Assembly: GCA_018340375.1 (NCBI GenBank)
Contig: JAFFJZ010000004.1
Coordinates: 35,996,001 to 36,060,000 of the forward strand
Length of the DNA stretch: 64,000 bases
Direction: 5' to 3'
Source of the DNA: Gonatopus flavifemur
Lineage: Eukaryota > Arthropoda > Insecta > Hymenoptera > Dryinidae
Positions 32,606 to 45,207 of the stretch are shown here, piece by piece. Under the pieces are notes generated by a model. The model was not told the DNA's origin. It searched no databases and worked only from the letters and a program-made list of their open reading frames with translations. Every line of letters starts with the position of its first letter. Within the stretch, counting starts at the first letter, position 1. A program made the position numbers and the translations under genes.

Positions 32606-35600
32606 CCTCCCCGTGGATGATTGCGGGTCTTCCAGGGAGATATTCATGAAACCTGTCCTTGATATCCTTTTTATCCATCCCTGGTAGTATCTGCTTCCTT
32701 TACGTGGTGGGGAGGATGAGTATCTCAGAGTTGGATCTGTTTTTTGAGTGGAATGAACTACTCAAGAGAAAGGATACAAACTGAGAGAAACGAAATCATC
32801 CTAATGCCAGAAACATCGGCGAAAACGGAAGGAAAGCAAGGGGAAAATACCTTCCTTGTCATGTTTCAATACTTCCCGAGGAAATGAAACCTTCTCCTAA
32901 CCTGGAATATTATGTAACAAAAACAAACGAACAAATTAATGAACACATGATGGCGCTCTCTCGCGTAAAATATTCCGGAGGTAAACTAGTCTCCCGTTCG
33001 GATCTCCGGGTAGAGGCTGCTCGAGGAAGCTTCATCAGCAAAGAACGAAAATCGAAGAATAGGATAGGGAAAAGAAACAACATCCTTCGAGTCGGAGCGT
33101 GGAATGTTAGATCACTGAGGCAAGCGGGAAAATTAGAAAATCGGAAATTAGAAATGAATAGGTTGAATATAGACGTAATGGGGCTTAGCGAAATGAGATG
33201 GCCACAAGAGGGCGATTTCTGGAGTGGGGATTATAGAATAATTCATACAGGATCAAAGAACGGTCAAGCAGGTGTAGGAATTGTAATGCATAAAAGAGTA
33301 GGGAATAGAATAGAAAATTATTTGCAACATAATGAACGTGTGATGATGGTTAGAATCAGAACAAAACCGGTAGACACAGTCATAGTCCAAGTATACATGC
33401 CCACATCTGCATATTCGGAGGAAGATATTGAAAAAATGTACGAAGGAATAGAAGAAGTGATAGAATATGTGAAGGGAGAAGAGAATTTGATAGCGATGGG
33501 GGATTGGAATGCGGTAGTAGGACAAGGAAAAGAGGACAACATAATAGGAGATTTTGCGTTAGGGAGGAGGAACGATAGAGGACAACGTTGAGTCGAATTT
33601 TGTGAAAATCATAAGATGGTTATCACAAACACTTTATTTGAAAATCATCCAAGAAGAATCTACACTTGGAAAATGCCAGGTGATACAGCAAGATACCAAA
33701 TTGATTACATATTAGTGAAACGAAGATTTAGAAACCAAGTGAAAAACTGTAAAACTTATCCCAGTGCAGATATAGATAGTGATCATAATATGTTGATGAT
33801 GAAATGTTCTCTGAAATTCAAATCTCTGAAGAAGAAAAGGAAAATGCGGAAAAGATGAAATTTGAAGAACCTCAAGCAAAAACAAACACGTGAGGCATTC
33901 GAGAAAATGTTGGATGAAAAATTGGGAGATCAAAAAGAGAAAGACTTGGGAATACAGAGGAGATGGACAAAGATGAAGGGGAATATAAGAGAATGTGCGG
34001 ATAGGATTTTGAAGAATAATGGAGTAGAACCTAAAAACCCATGGATAACGGGAGAAATTTTAGAATTGATAAATGAAAGAAGAAAATACAAGAATAATGA
34101 TAGCCAAGAAGGCCAGCAACGATACAAATCATTGAGAAATAAAATAATAAGAGAAGCGAGGAAAGCAAAAGAACAGTGGTTAGAAGAGAAATGTCAGGAA
34201 ATGGAAATAAGATTGCATTTAGGAAAAATAGATGAAGCATATAGAATTATTAAAAGATTTTTCGAACAAATGAAATCTAAAAGCAATAAGATTAGAAACT
34301 CTCTAGGACGAGAATTGATAAAAACGGAAGAGAAAATAGAACAGTGGATCAATCATTTGGGAGACTTGTATAGAGGAAACGATGATATAGCGCTTTTAGA
34401 GAAGGAGGAGGATGTAGATGAGGAAGAATTTGGAGATTCGATATTGAGATCAGAATTCGACAAGGCTTTGAAAGAATTGAAAAATAATAAAGCGCCAGGC
34501 ATAGATGGCATAAGTGCGGACCTTATAAAAGCCTCCAGTGAAGGAACTCGTGACGCACTGTTTGAATTGATTAGAGATATGTACGAAAAAGGAGAAGTAC
34601 CGGAAAATTTCCAAAAGAATAAAATTGTCGTTATCCCGAAAAAACAAGGGGCAGACAAATGCGAGAACTACAGAACGATCAGTTTAACTTCACATGCTTC
34701 GAAAATACTGACCAGAATTATATACAGGAGGATGGAAAATAAAATAGAGAGTAGATTGGCAGAAGATCAGTTTGGTTTTAGAAAAAATAGGGGAACGCGA
34801 GAAGCAATTTTAGCACTTAGGGCAGTAATAGAGAAAAGGATAGCGCTGAAGAAATCTGTGTACATAGGTTTTGTAGATATACAAAAGGCTTCCGATAATG
34901 TGGACTGGGAGAAGATGTTTGCGATCCTGAAGAAGGTGGGAATAAATTATAAAGATAGAAGAATAATATGCGAATTATATAAGAATCAAAGTGCAGTAAT
35001 AGACATAGGGGGTCAGGAAGGGGAAGCACAAATAAGAAGAGGGGTGAGACAAGGATGCTCATTATCGCCACTGATTTTCAATTTATATATAGAAGAAGCA
35101 ATGAACGAAGTGAAGGAGGAAATTCAATCGAAATTACAGATTCAGGGAGAAAATATAAGTATGTTGAGATTCGCGGATGACATAGCTATACTTGCCACGA
35201 GTAGTACTGAGTTAGAAAATATTCTCAACACTATGAGAACAATATTATTGAAAAACTATTGTATGAATATAAATACAGACAAAACAAAATTCATGATTTG
35301 TACAACAGCGAAAACATCAAGAAGAACGAAAATCGAAATAGATGCAGAGACAATTCAGCAAGTCAAAGAATTTGAATATGTAGGGAGCATAATTACAGAA
35401 AACGGCAAAAGCGAAAGATATATAAGAACAAGAATAGCACAAGGGAAACAGGCTTTTTACCAAAAGAGACAGTTATTATGCTCAAAAAATATAAGCTTGG
35501 AAGTAAGGAAGAAATTCTTGAAAAGTTACGTTTGGAGCACAGCATTATATGGTTGCGAAACTTGGACAATGGGGAAAACTGATCAACGAAGACTTGAAGC

Positions 35601-35955
35601 TTTTGAAATGTGGTGTTATAGGAGGATGCTCAGAATAAAATGGATAGACAAAGTCAAAAATGAAGAAGTACTCGAGCAGATAAATGAAGAGAGAAATCTT
35701 TTGAAACACATCGTGAAAAGGAGAAGCAATCTTATAGGACACACATTACGGCATGAGAGTTTATTGAAAACAATATTGGAAGGGAAAATGAATGGTAAAA
35801 CTGGTAAAGGTAGACCTAGAGCAAGTTATATGAAGCAAATCGTACAAGACAAGGGATGTAGTAGATATGTAGAAATTAAACGTTTGGCGGATAATAGACA
35901 GGGGTGAAGGGTTTCATCAAACCAGTCGTAAGACTGATTACTTCATGATGATGAT
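32606..35955 (+). mobile_element. full-length RTE (BovB-type) retrotransposon
   Basis: 3350 bp between two exact 13-bp target duplications. A 278-bp 5' leader precedes one long coding frame, with a very short 3' untranslated end finishing in an ATG triplet repeat instead of poly(A), as is usual for RTE elements. A degenerate relative lies at 1-1540. Confidence 0.94.
32884..35907 (+). pseudogene. RTE endonuclease-reverse transcriptase, two stops
   Basis: A single frame of 1008 codons, closed only by TGA at 33,589-33,591 and TGA at 33,856-33,858. The APE-type endonuclease (about codons 60-320) shows WNVRSL, SEMRWP, MGDWNAVVG and the catalytic SDHN (33,780). The RT (about codons 530-800) shows NKAPGIDG, VVIPKKQG, RGVRQGCSLSP, motif A Asp in FVDIQKASDNVDW and motif C FADD (35,170). 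The C-terminal region (YGCETWTMGK, FEMWCYRRMLRIKW, GHTLRHESLLKTILEGK) is the pattern that assigns it to the RTE-BovB clade. Apart from the two stops no frameshift is seen, so this is a young copy. ASD replaces the usual AFD next to the motif A aspartate. Confidence 0.95.
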
Positions 35956-35968
35956 GACAGGATGGTTT
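35956..35968. repeat. 13-bp target duplication of the RTE, right copy
   Basis: Identical to 32,593-32,605. Confidence 0.9.
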
Positions 35969-36565
35969 GGAACTGAATGAAAAGACGATTCTATTGCAGA
36001 TTAATATTGATGGATTGCCCCTTTCTAAAAGCAGTTGGACTGAATTATGTCCAATTTTGGACTTATCTGATCAGTTTATAGACGATTCGCCTCCCGTCAT
36101 CGCAATTCACGCTGGTGACGGGGAACCAGAACCCCTTGACGATATAATCAAAGATTTTATCCGTGAAGTAAAAATTTCGCAAGTGGGTGGAATTCAGCTC
36201 AAAAATGAAGGACATGACTTTGGCAATCAATTCTTCTTTTGCGATACTCCAGCTAGATCGTATTTGGAACGAACATCAGCCCATAATAGTACATTCGGAT
36301 GCGACAAATGTCACATAAAAGGGATTCATGAAAATCATCGAACTTTGTTCACAGAGAATTCACTTAAACCCTTCTGAACTCAAGAAAGATTCTGATTTTT
36401 TATCATACACAGCAGAATACATTCATGCAAAATCATGCCTGTTAGACATAGGTATGGGAATGTTAACTCAACTTCCGTTAGATCCGATGCATCTCGTCTA
36501 CTTGTCTACTCCTGTAGTGAGACGTCTTTTGAATAATTTTTATTTCAATGGCGAAAAACCACGTA

Positions 36566-37482
36566 CTACTGTGGGCAAAAAATAGTGAGACTTTTTAATC
36601 TAAATTTCGCGCGGAAGCCCATTCGTCGAAATATTTTTTTTTCTAGGTTGGTATGACTGTCAGTGACATCTGTACCAAATATCACATCAAAATAATCATC
36701 AGTGTTTATTATACGCTTGTCTTTCTGAAGTACGAAAAGTGTATTCGGCGCTTTTTACAATGAGTAAAATTATTCAACAAAGAAGTTCCATTAAATTTTG
36801 TGTGCGGAATCAAATTTCTGGTGCCGAAACGTTCAGAATTCTGCGAAAGGCCTTTGGTGATGATTGTTTGTCGCGAGCAAGTGTTTTTAATATGTACAAA
36901 TTATTCAAAGAGGGTCGAGAACGCGTTTACGGCGAACCACGTCCAGGACGACCATCAACATCAACTAATGATCAACACGTCAATAAAATTGAGGAATTGG
37001 TGCTTGAGAATCGACGATTAACAGTCAGAGACCTCACTGGCATCGTTGGAATATCGGAAGGATCAGTGAAAACCATTTTGAAAGATCATTTGGGCCTAAG
37101 AAAAGTGAAAGCACGATTGGTTCTAACATCACTCATTGATTCTTCGTGAGTTTTTCGCCAAATTTTCAACCAATATCGTGCCACAACCCCCATATTCGCC
37201 TGATTTAGCTTCGTGTGACTTCTGGCTATTCAGCAAACTCGACCGACCACTCCGGGGAAACCGTTTTGAGTTAATTGAAGACATTAAACGTGAGTCGCTA
37301 CGCGCATTGGAAGCTATTCCAGAAATTGACTTCAACAACTGTTTCGAGGATTGAAGAAAACGTTAGCACAAGTGTATTGGGGCCTGGGGGGATGACTTTG
37401 AGGGGGACGAAATAGATTTGGAAGAACAAATTGAGAATTTTTAAATCATGAACAAAGTCTTACTATTTTTTGTCCACAATAG
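36566..37482. mobile_element. internally deleted mariner
   Basis: Ends ctactgtgggcaaaaaatag / complement ctattttttgtccacaatag, TA on both sides (36,564-36,565 and 37,483-37,484). It sits in the transposase-domain gene, whose frame is restored by removing it with one TA. At 917 bp it is shorter than a complete mariner because of an internal deletion. Confidence 0.88.
36761..37354 (+). pseudogene. mariner transposase, catalytic middle deleted
   Basis: The N-terminal DNA-binding half (MSKIIQQRSSIKFCVRNQ, PRPGRPSTS, VGISEGSVKTILKDHL) is open to about 37,130. It then jumps to the C-terminal block (FSTNIVPQPPYSPDLASCDFWLF, NNCFED) in another frame. The segment holding the first two catalytic aspartates is missing. 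It differs in sequence from the mariners at 13.7/31 kb and 27.8 kb, so it belongs to another subfamily. Confidence 0.9.
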
Positions 37483-38188
37483 TACACTATCGACAAAAAT
37501 GAGAGGAGAAATTGATTTACAAATCGCAAAAATTCATCATCACATTCCTTCCGATTATCCTCGTAAACCTAGATCATTTGAAAAAATAAGACGATTTGAA
37601 GCAATAGGATTTAAACTAATATGTCATGTCACTAGTGTTGTAATCTTGAAAAATGTTTCAATTGACGCTCAGTATCAACATTTCATCTTATTACATTGTG
37701 CTATCCTACCATATTACCGGATGACGAATTGATAAAAAGTATATCAATATAGCTGAAGAAAGCTTACAAGAATTCGTCACAATTGCACCTACAGTTCTCA
37801 ATCGCAGTTTCGTAGTGTATACCGTTTACAGTCCATTACATTCAGGGAATGATGTTGAAAACTATGGTGAAATTAATAGTTCTTCATGTTCTCCATTTGA
37901 AAAATTATCCTCAAACTATAAGAAGAAAAGTACAAGCTCATCGTCAACCTCTTCAACAAATCCACAGGAGAATCGAAGAATCGGAAAATATTCCGAAATC
38001 GCATTTGGAATAGAAGAAAGAAACATATCATTAGGAATCAAAGGATATATATAATGAATATTATGACGAGTCAGGTCATATGAGTTCCTTCGATTGTAAA
38101 AAGTTGTTATAAGATAACCTCTTCTTGTCCATCAAACGGCCAGATAATTGTGTTTTGTTGAAAAATGAGAAGGTGTATGTGATTTAGA

Positions 38189-40884
38189 CCCCTGTGAACT
38201 TAGCCGGCGACTTTGAGGAAAAATTTTTTTTCCATGCCAAAATGTAGTCCATCGTTTGTACCCCAATGTACCGTAACGATTTTTGTTTGTACCCTAAAGG
38301 AAAATAAGTTATAGGGGGTTGAAAAAAAAGTTTGCCGGCGACTTTTTTCGATTTTAATGATCTTGAGCTCATTGGAAAGAGGATGACGCGTAGATGTTTG
38401 TACTGATAAGGATTCTTGATTTTACCCCCAGGGAAAAAAGTTAGGGGCGATATTTCCGTTTTGAAGAGAGATGGAATAATTTTGACTGCGGAATCCGATT
38501 CCGGGGTGGGCGCCATTCAAGAATCAAGGGTCATATGCCCATTTTATCACGAAGGGGGAGAATTAGGGGGGGTAACTTGATTTCAAAGCATAACAAAGGC
38601 ATCCCGAGAGCGCAATCTGACTTCGGAGGAGGCGCCATTCAACAATCACAATTCATGTACCCACGTTTCATCAACGAGAAGGAGAATTGGGTGGGGAGGG
38701 GGGTGATTTGTTCCGAAGCGTGACGGGAGTACCCCTACGCAAAACCTGATTTCGAGGAGAGCGCCATGCGACGATTACGGGTGATGTGGCCAGTGCATCA
38801 CGGAGGATGGGAATGGAGAAGTGGGAGATTGTCTTACGAACAGTTTTCAGTTTGGAAAGAGAGGGGATCGCTTCGATTGGGAATGCGATGGGAGTATTCC
38901 AACTACGGGAACTGATTACGGAGAGGTCATCATTTGAATCACATAAGATTTTTCGATTCCAACGCAGTCGGTTCAATAGGATGAATGAACATATCTCGGG
39001 GAATGAGAGGTGATGTGTGAGGAGAATAACGGAATGCTGGAATATTGATGGACAAAGTTTTCCTAACACTGTCTCGAACGCGGATGCCGAAAGAAGGTGT
39101 GATTGCTGTAGATGTGCGAGATTCAGCAAGGAATTTCACATGGATCAGTATGTTCCCTGCATGCCACGGGATGATTTTGCTGAGTGATGTCGTCTGAACC
39201 CTAAATCCGGGAGAGCTGTGGAATTTTTGAACTGGAAGACTTGTAGTTCCAGAACTATCGGCAGCTGTGAAATGACTTAGGAGATTCCGGCAAAAATTCT
39301 GCGTGAATGACAATGATCCCCACATGCCAGAGTATGAATTTCACCCAGTATCATTGTTCGTACCCTAAATCCGGATGAGATAGAGCATTTGAAGACTGAA
39401 ATACTTGTAATTTCGTAACTTTCGGGAGCTATAAAATGACTTAGGAGATTCCGGCAAAAATTCTACGTGGATGACAATGATCCCCACATGCCAGAGTATG
39501 ATTTCACCCATCATCATCGTTTGCTCTGCCCCATCCGGATTTAGGGTACAAACGATGATACTTGGTGGAATCATACTCTGGCATGTGGGGATCATTTTCA
39601 TCCACGCAGAATTTTCGCCGGAATCTCCTAAGTCATTTTATAGCTCCCGAAAGTTACGAAATTACAGGATTAGGAGTTTCAAAATGCTCTACCTTATCCG
39701 GATTTAGGGTACAAACGATGATACTGGGTGAAATTCATACTCTGGCATGTGGGGATCATTGTCATTCACGCAGAACTTTTGCCGGAATCTCCTAAGTCAT
39801 TTCATAGCTGCCGATAGTTCTGGAACTACAAGTTTTCCAGTTCAAAAATTCCACAGCTCTCCCGGATTTAGGGTTCAGACGATATCACTCAGCAAAATCA
39901 TCCCGTGGCATGTAGGGAACATAACGATCCATGTGAAATTCCTTGCTGAATCTCGCACATCTACAGCAATCACACTTTCTTTCGGCATCCGCGTTCGAGA
40001 CAGTGTTAGCAAAATTTTGTCCATCAATATTCCAGCATTCCGTTATTCTCCTCACACATCACCTCTTATTCCCGGAGATATGTTCATTCACCCTATTGAA
40101 CCGACTGCGTTGGAATCGAAAAATCTTATGTGATTCAAATGATGACCTCTCCGTAATCAGTTCCCGTAGTTGGAATACTCCCATCGCATTCCCAATCGAA
40201 GCGATCCCCTCTCTTTCCAAACTGAAAACTGTTCGTAAGACAATCTCCCACTTCTCCATTCCCATCCTCCGTGATGCACTGGCCACATCACCCGTAATCG
40301 TCGCATGGCGCTCTCCTTGAAATCAGGTTTTGCGTAGGGGTACTCCCGTCACGCTTCGGAACAAATCACCCCCCTCCCCACCCAATTCTCCTTCTCGTTG
40401 ATGAAACGTGGGTACATGAATTGTGATTGTTGAATGGCGCCTCCTCCGAAGTCAGATTGCGCTCTCGGGATGCCTTTGTTATGCTTTGAAATCAAGTTAC
40501 CCCTCCTAATTCTCCCCCTTCGTGATAAAATGGGCATATGACCCATGATTCTTGAATGGCGCCCACCCCGGAATCGGATTCCGCAATCAAAATTATTCCA
40601 TCTCTCTTCAAAACGGAAATATCGCCCCTAACTTTTTTCCCTGGGGGTAAAATCAAAAATCCTTATCGGTAAAAACATCTACGCGTCATCCTCTTTCCAA
40701 TGAGCCCAAGATCATTAAAATCGGAAAAAGTCGCCGGCAAACTTTTTTTTCAACCCCCTATAACTCATTTTCCTTTATGGTACAAACAAAAATCGTTACG
40801 GTACATGGGGGTACAAACGATGGACTACATTTTGGCATGGGAAAAAAAATTCTTCCTCAAAGTCGCCGGCTGAGTTCACAGGGG
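38189..40884. mobile_element. 2.7-kb palindromic (foldback) transposon
   Basis: Two arms of about 1.34 kb meet near 39,528. The outer ends are cccctgtgaac / gttcacagggg. Arms remain highly similar throughout (for example gccggcgacttt, tcccaccgcttc-type blocks and the paired ORFs at 38,786-39,013 and 40,059-40,286). Flanks tgtgattta (38,178-38,186) and tgtgaatta (40,885-40,893) form a 9-11-bp target duplication with one or two mismatches, suggesting Mutator-like mobilisation. Each arm also contains an internal tandem duplication of about 170 bp (tccggatttagggtacaaacg units, 39,340-39,720). ORFs in the arms are non-conserved and not supported as genes. Confidence 0.9.
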
Positions 40885-41138
40885 TGTGAATTAGTCTATT
40901 CGATTTATTAAAGATCAGCATGTTGGATGAAGTGAGTTTTTCTCACCACAATGATCTATACAAAAATCCCATCGAATCATCAGGGATAAATATCTTTTAC
41001 GTGAAAAAACTGAATAAAAACAGCACAATCCGTTTCTGTTGGAAAAACATGAAATATAAATGTCCTACAATCATCCACAAACACGGATTCGCTGTTTTTC
41101 AAATAAATCACACATTACTTTGCTGCCAAAATATGTAA

Positions 41139-43054
41139 TTATTGTTATGGTTTTGATGTTCGGAGACCTCTATTAGAGAATGAGGTTTTATGGTATTGAA
41201 TTGATATATCAATCATTCAGATACATTGAGCTTGAATGTGATTACAGATCCTCAGAAACCGATGAAATTCAGAATTCAATTTTGTACACTCATCATCATG
41301 GAGTGATCAGTCTTATGACTGGTTTGATGAAATCCTCCAACCTGGTCTATTATCCACTAGCCGCTGAACAGTGCTCCCGTTCTAAACCGATGAATTTGGA
41401 AATCTACCCTTGGAAGAAAAGAGGAACAGGATCGGTCTTTTTTTTATTCTCGCAGAAAATTTCCAAACTCGTGAAATCACAACGTATACATAATAACAAT
41501 GGCATGAGAGTTTCAAAGACATTTATTCATGAATTTTATGAAGAATTCAAAGTCCGTGCACAAATTTTAGACAACTCTCACGCAAATTTTATGCGATTAT
41601 TTCATAGGTTCTTCCTGAAAGTCATTGGAAATTATAGTAATATATAGGAATACTCATAATTGGAATATTTCATTGAAAAATTTACTTTCCCACTGTTTTT
41701 CTATTCGCATGTTTTGGCTGGAGCGATTCTTCTACCGTATATAATCATAGAAATTCATCTTCACTATAAATAACGTTTTTGAATCCAAGGATCTGAAATT
41801 CCGTCAGAAATCGGAACCATTGAAGGGTCTAGTTTCTAATAGATGTTCATATTCTTGAATGTTAGTTGATACGTCGATGATTGTATATAATTTGTTCAAC
41901 CCTTCGTCCGCAATGGTATTTTCGACACCTTTCGTCCGCAAACCAGGGACCTTGGAGCCGTGGCGTTATTTCACCCTGTTAAAAGCTTCCAAAAAATCTG
42001 ACAAAATTCATACTACTTCTCCAAACATTCAACTAGAAGTATCAATGATAATATGACATGAAAATTAATTTTTTAATATACGTTCCATTGAATAAATGAA
42101 GCCACTCAGCGTTTCACTCAAAAATCCATAACTCAGACAAAAATGAAGATATCTGAACGTTCGACCCGGCAAATCGGAGTTGAAAGATGCAGGTGCAAAA
42201 TGATTTGTTGATGGAAAAATTAATCCTTTGACGCCAAAGATGTGACAAATATTTTATACGAATTCCATACACAATATCATCGCATGTTCTTTGCATAACG
42301 GAGTTTTACACTTCAAACAGCAATACCATGTTTTCATATCTTTCTCATACTCGCAAACTCCGCATCGTTTTCTCTTGTCCAATCGATCGGTCCCCAATCC
42401 TGGAGTTATCTGGATATCTGGCAGAGAGGAGATGTTTGATGGTGCTGCTGACAGATCTTCGTAAGCCAGGCCTTAGCGCGTGCTTACTTACATCAATTTT
42501 CGCTCAACGCAAACCAGGGACTCCCAGAGCCACGTGAAAATCCACTTCACTGTCACGATCGCTCAAGCGGTATTGGGACCTTCAAATTTGGGGTTTCAAA
42601 TTTGCGCTTGAATTCTACTACCGATAAATCATCCGTTATTCAAGCTAATCGTAAAACAGTAGAATCATGTGATAAACCAGGTTTGCTCTTCGATATTTGT
42701 ATTCAAAGAATACTTATATATACTTTTATTCGCTGATACTCTTGCAAAACATACAGAAGAAATAAATCAACACACATTGATATTGAACGAGTTGCTGCAT
42801 CATCTCCAACTGGTCTACCAGCTTTTCCATTGAAGACGAATTCGAAAAATTTGAATCCTTAGTACAGACAGATCATCCTAGCATCAGACTTCATGGTAAT
42901 ATTTATTCCATACACGCTTGTACTATCTGTTTGATTATGTTCCAATGTAATGTGAATCATTCATTATAATGAAATTAAAATCAAATATGAAAGTTATAAT
43001 CGATACCCAACTCTTGTGTGGCAAAATTAATATTCCTGTATGAATTATGTCCTC
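41139..43054. other. no supported gene
   Basis: A 155-codon + ORF (41,180-41,647) has no recognised motif and may be a chance ORF or the tail of the split gene. A short caaaccaggga-containing motif occurs at 41,938 and again at 42,507 but no larger structure was found. Confidence 0.4.
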
Positions 43055-43319
43055 GGTACTATGACAGAACCTGGTATCTCGATTTTTGACAGTTTCGAGT
43101 TTACATCGATATAATGATCATTATACGCCAATGCACATATAACAAAATTCTTACAAACAAATACTCACTTAATGTTTGTTATTCAAGCATCATTCATAAC
43201 ATATAACCTAATTACATGTGTATTAACGTATACTATATCTATATTTCCGTATACTTGATCATTATAGCAATGGAAACTCGAAACTATCAAAACTCGAGAT
43301 ACGAGGTTGTCACGGTACC
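43055..43319. mobile_element. 265-bp inverted-repeat MITE
   Basis: ggtac-tgac-tatctcga-ttgacagtttcgagttt on the left is matched inverted by aaactcgaaactatcaaaactcgagata-gtcacggtacc on the right. Shared inner tgatcattata blocks also pair. No coding capacity, and the target duplication is unclear. Confidence 0.75.
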
Positions 43320-44579
43320 AACGATATGAATCAATCCATCAACTGCTCTTGTAGATGAATTTGTACTGAAAGAACATTTTAATTGAGCTTTGAATTCTAT
43401 TCAAGTTACAAAGAAATGTAAGTAGGATCCGAAATGCAGGAGATCACTAGAAGAATTATGAGATATTTGTTGACTGATGAATTGGCACAACTCTTCAATT
43501 AGAAAGGGCGGGATAAGAAATCTTTTCAAAAATCTAAAATCATGGGGCTTTATCCTAAGACTTGATGTTTTACATGTATCCTCCTTTGTGTGTGAAGTAT
43601 TTACAGGTACATACGAAGTATCAATTTTCTCCCAGCTGCCGCAAAACAGAACTTCCCTGCAGATGAGAAGAATGATCTGGCGATTGAAAATACTATTAAG
43701 AACTAGCTTGAGCATGCCAAAATACGCTTGGGAGCTGAAAATAAATAAATCACGATAGTATTTGGAAGCTGCAAACATAAGTTTCCATGAAGGATTCTGT
43801 TCTATTGACAAAACATCCAGTATTCCAGTGATATGAATGATTTTTATTTTGCATATTGAATAGTTGTGAGATTGGAGTACGTCCCATAAACTGCTTCAAT
43901 TTTATGTTTCAGTACGATATATGCACATTGAAAAGTAACTTTGTCTTTCAAATTTGAGTTTGTTTCTGCATGCATGATTTATTTTATGTTAGTATATATA
44001 ATGCCTGGAACTCCGAATATTTATTGTTATCTACTCTTTTTAGTTTATCCTTCTTGTATTTCAAACTCATCTTCGAAATGTGTAACTGTCATTCAGACGA
44101 TCAGTTTTACAGCATTCAATTTTTATGAAATATTAATTTTCAATTCATCAGATAAATTATAAAATTTGAAAAGATTCCTTATATGACTTCGAAATAAATT
44201 TCCCTCGACATCATCCTTGTGTGCTTTTCAAAACATTATCACATGATTCACGACATGAACGATTGTAGAATACGTTCCAGTGCCTTCAAATCTCTAGCTT
44301 TCAATGAATCACCAATGATCAATGTTTGAAATCAATAAGTCGAATAGAATAATCTTCCCAGGCTATTGAATATTTTTCATTTTGTGTTATATCGAAGTCA
44401 ATCCGGATAAGTACCTCGCTAGATCTTAAACGATGAGGTATTCAAAATAATCATGAATCGGTCTGTGTAAATATAACTTCAAAAACATTCATATTATTAT
44501 TCCAAGATCACACCTGCTTTGATCCGTGCGATTTGGAATGATTCATCGAGACAATATTAGCGCCACAGTATAGGCCTCA
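43320..44579. other. no supported gene
   Basis: A 136-codon minus ORF at 43,401-43,811 has no recognisable domain. Confidence 0.35.
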
Positions 44580-44722
44580 TCGTTTATTCCAAACTACCAA
44601 AAAATGGCGCAATAAAATCAAAATATCGCTCTGTACAGCAATTTCACACGCTCTAAATAAATGCTGTACAGAGCGATATTTTGATTTCATTCAGCCACTT
44701 TTGAATAGTTTGAAATGAACCA
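44580..44722. repeat. hairpin with perfect 26-bp stem
   Basis: 44,615-44,640 and 44,662-44,687 are exact reverse complements (aaatcaaaatatcgctctg...) with a 21-nt loop. Outside them gtttattccaaacta and tagtttgaaatgaac pair imperfectly, giving a hairpin of about 143 bp, probably a MITE. Confidence 0.75.
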
Positions 44723-45207
44723 TTCGACTTGTAGTATCTCCTTAATGATATGATGCTATTCCTTATTCTGTTTTCATTGTCATATCAATTTGAATACATC
44801 TTGGGATAACAAGGAGCGAGATAATGAATAGCGTGATTGCATTGATGGATATTCTCCCTCTCAAGTTCACTTATTTGCGAAAATACCATTTTTCTCAATA
44901 TTTTTTGAAAAATTCTAGGAATAATTTATCCTGCCGGGCCTGGCACTAATCTAGCAAAGTGGATCTTATGAGATAGAGCGTATTATCCAAAAAAGATATT
45001 GACAGGTTAAAAATATTTATATTTTCAGATTTATCGAGATCAGATTACTAATTTTATCTCAAGAAACGATCCAAACTTTGGTCACAGGGATTCTAATTGG
45101 ACTTTGCGCTGCAATTGTGTCGCTCTGGAAAAATTTTATTTGAAAAATTATCGTTAAATTCGAGTGATCGAGGGACAAGTATGAATTCTCAATAAAAACT
45201 CTAGGCA

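Larger units (their letters stand above)
32076..41138 (+). pseudogene. transposase-domain gene split by three insertions
   Basis: A coding sequence in four pieces: 32,076-32,605, 35,969-36,565, 37,485-38,188 and 40,894-41,138. Subtracting an RTE, a mariner and a palindrome (one target copy each) brings them together in a continuous frame at all three joins. It resembles a widespread invertebrate family annotated as transposase-domain-containing proteins, from memory: LLQINIDGLPLSKSS, FFFCDTPARSYLE, a Cys pair GCDKCH, LTQLPLDPMHLVYL, HHHIPSDYPRKPRS, YSPLHSGNDVENYG, RPDNCVLL. Damage beyond the insertions: a TAA after the first 167 codons (32,559-32,561), a frameshift near 36,340-36,375 and another near 37,725-37,815. 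The total is about 690 codons. Whether it began as a transposon gene or a domesticated one cannot be told. Confidence 0.75.

Noticed and set aside
38535..40546. Paired ORFs of 62-152 codons in both arms of the 2.7-kb palindrome
   Set aside because: Present on both strands of both arms, no domain, different frames equally open; not supported as genes.
43401..43811. 136-codon minus ORF
   Set aside because: No motif, signal peptide or repeated membrane segments convincing enough, and no splice context.
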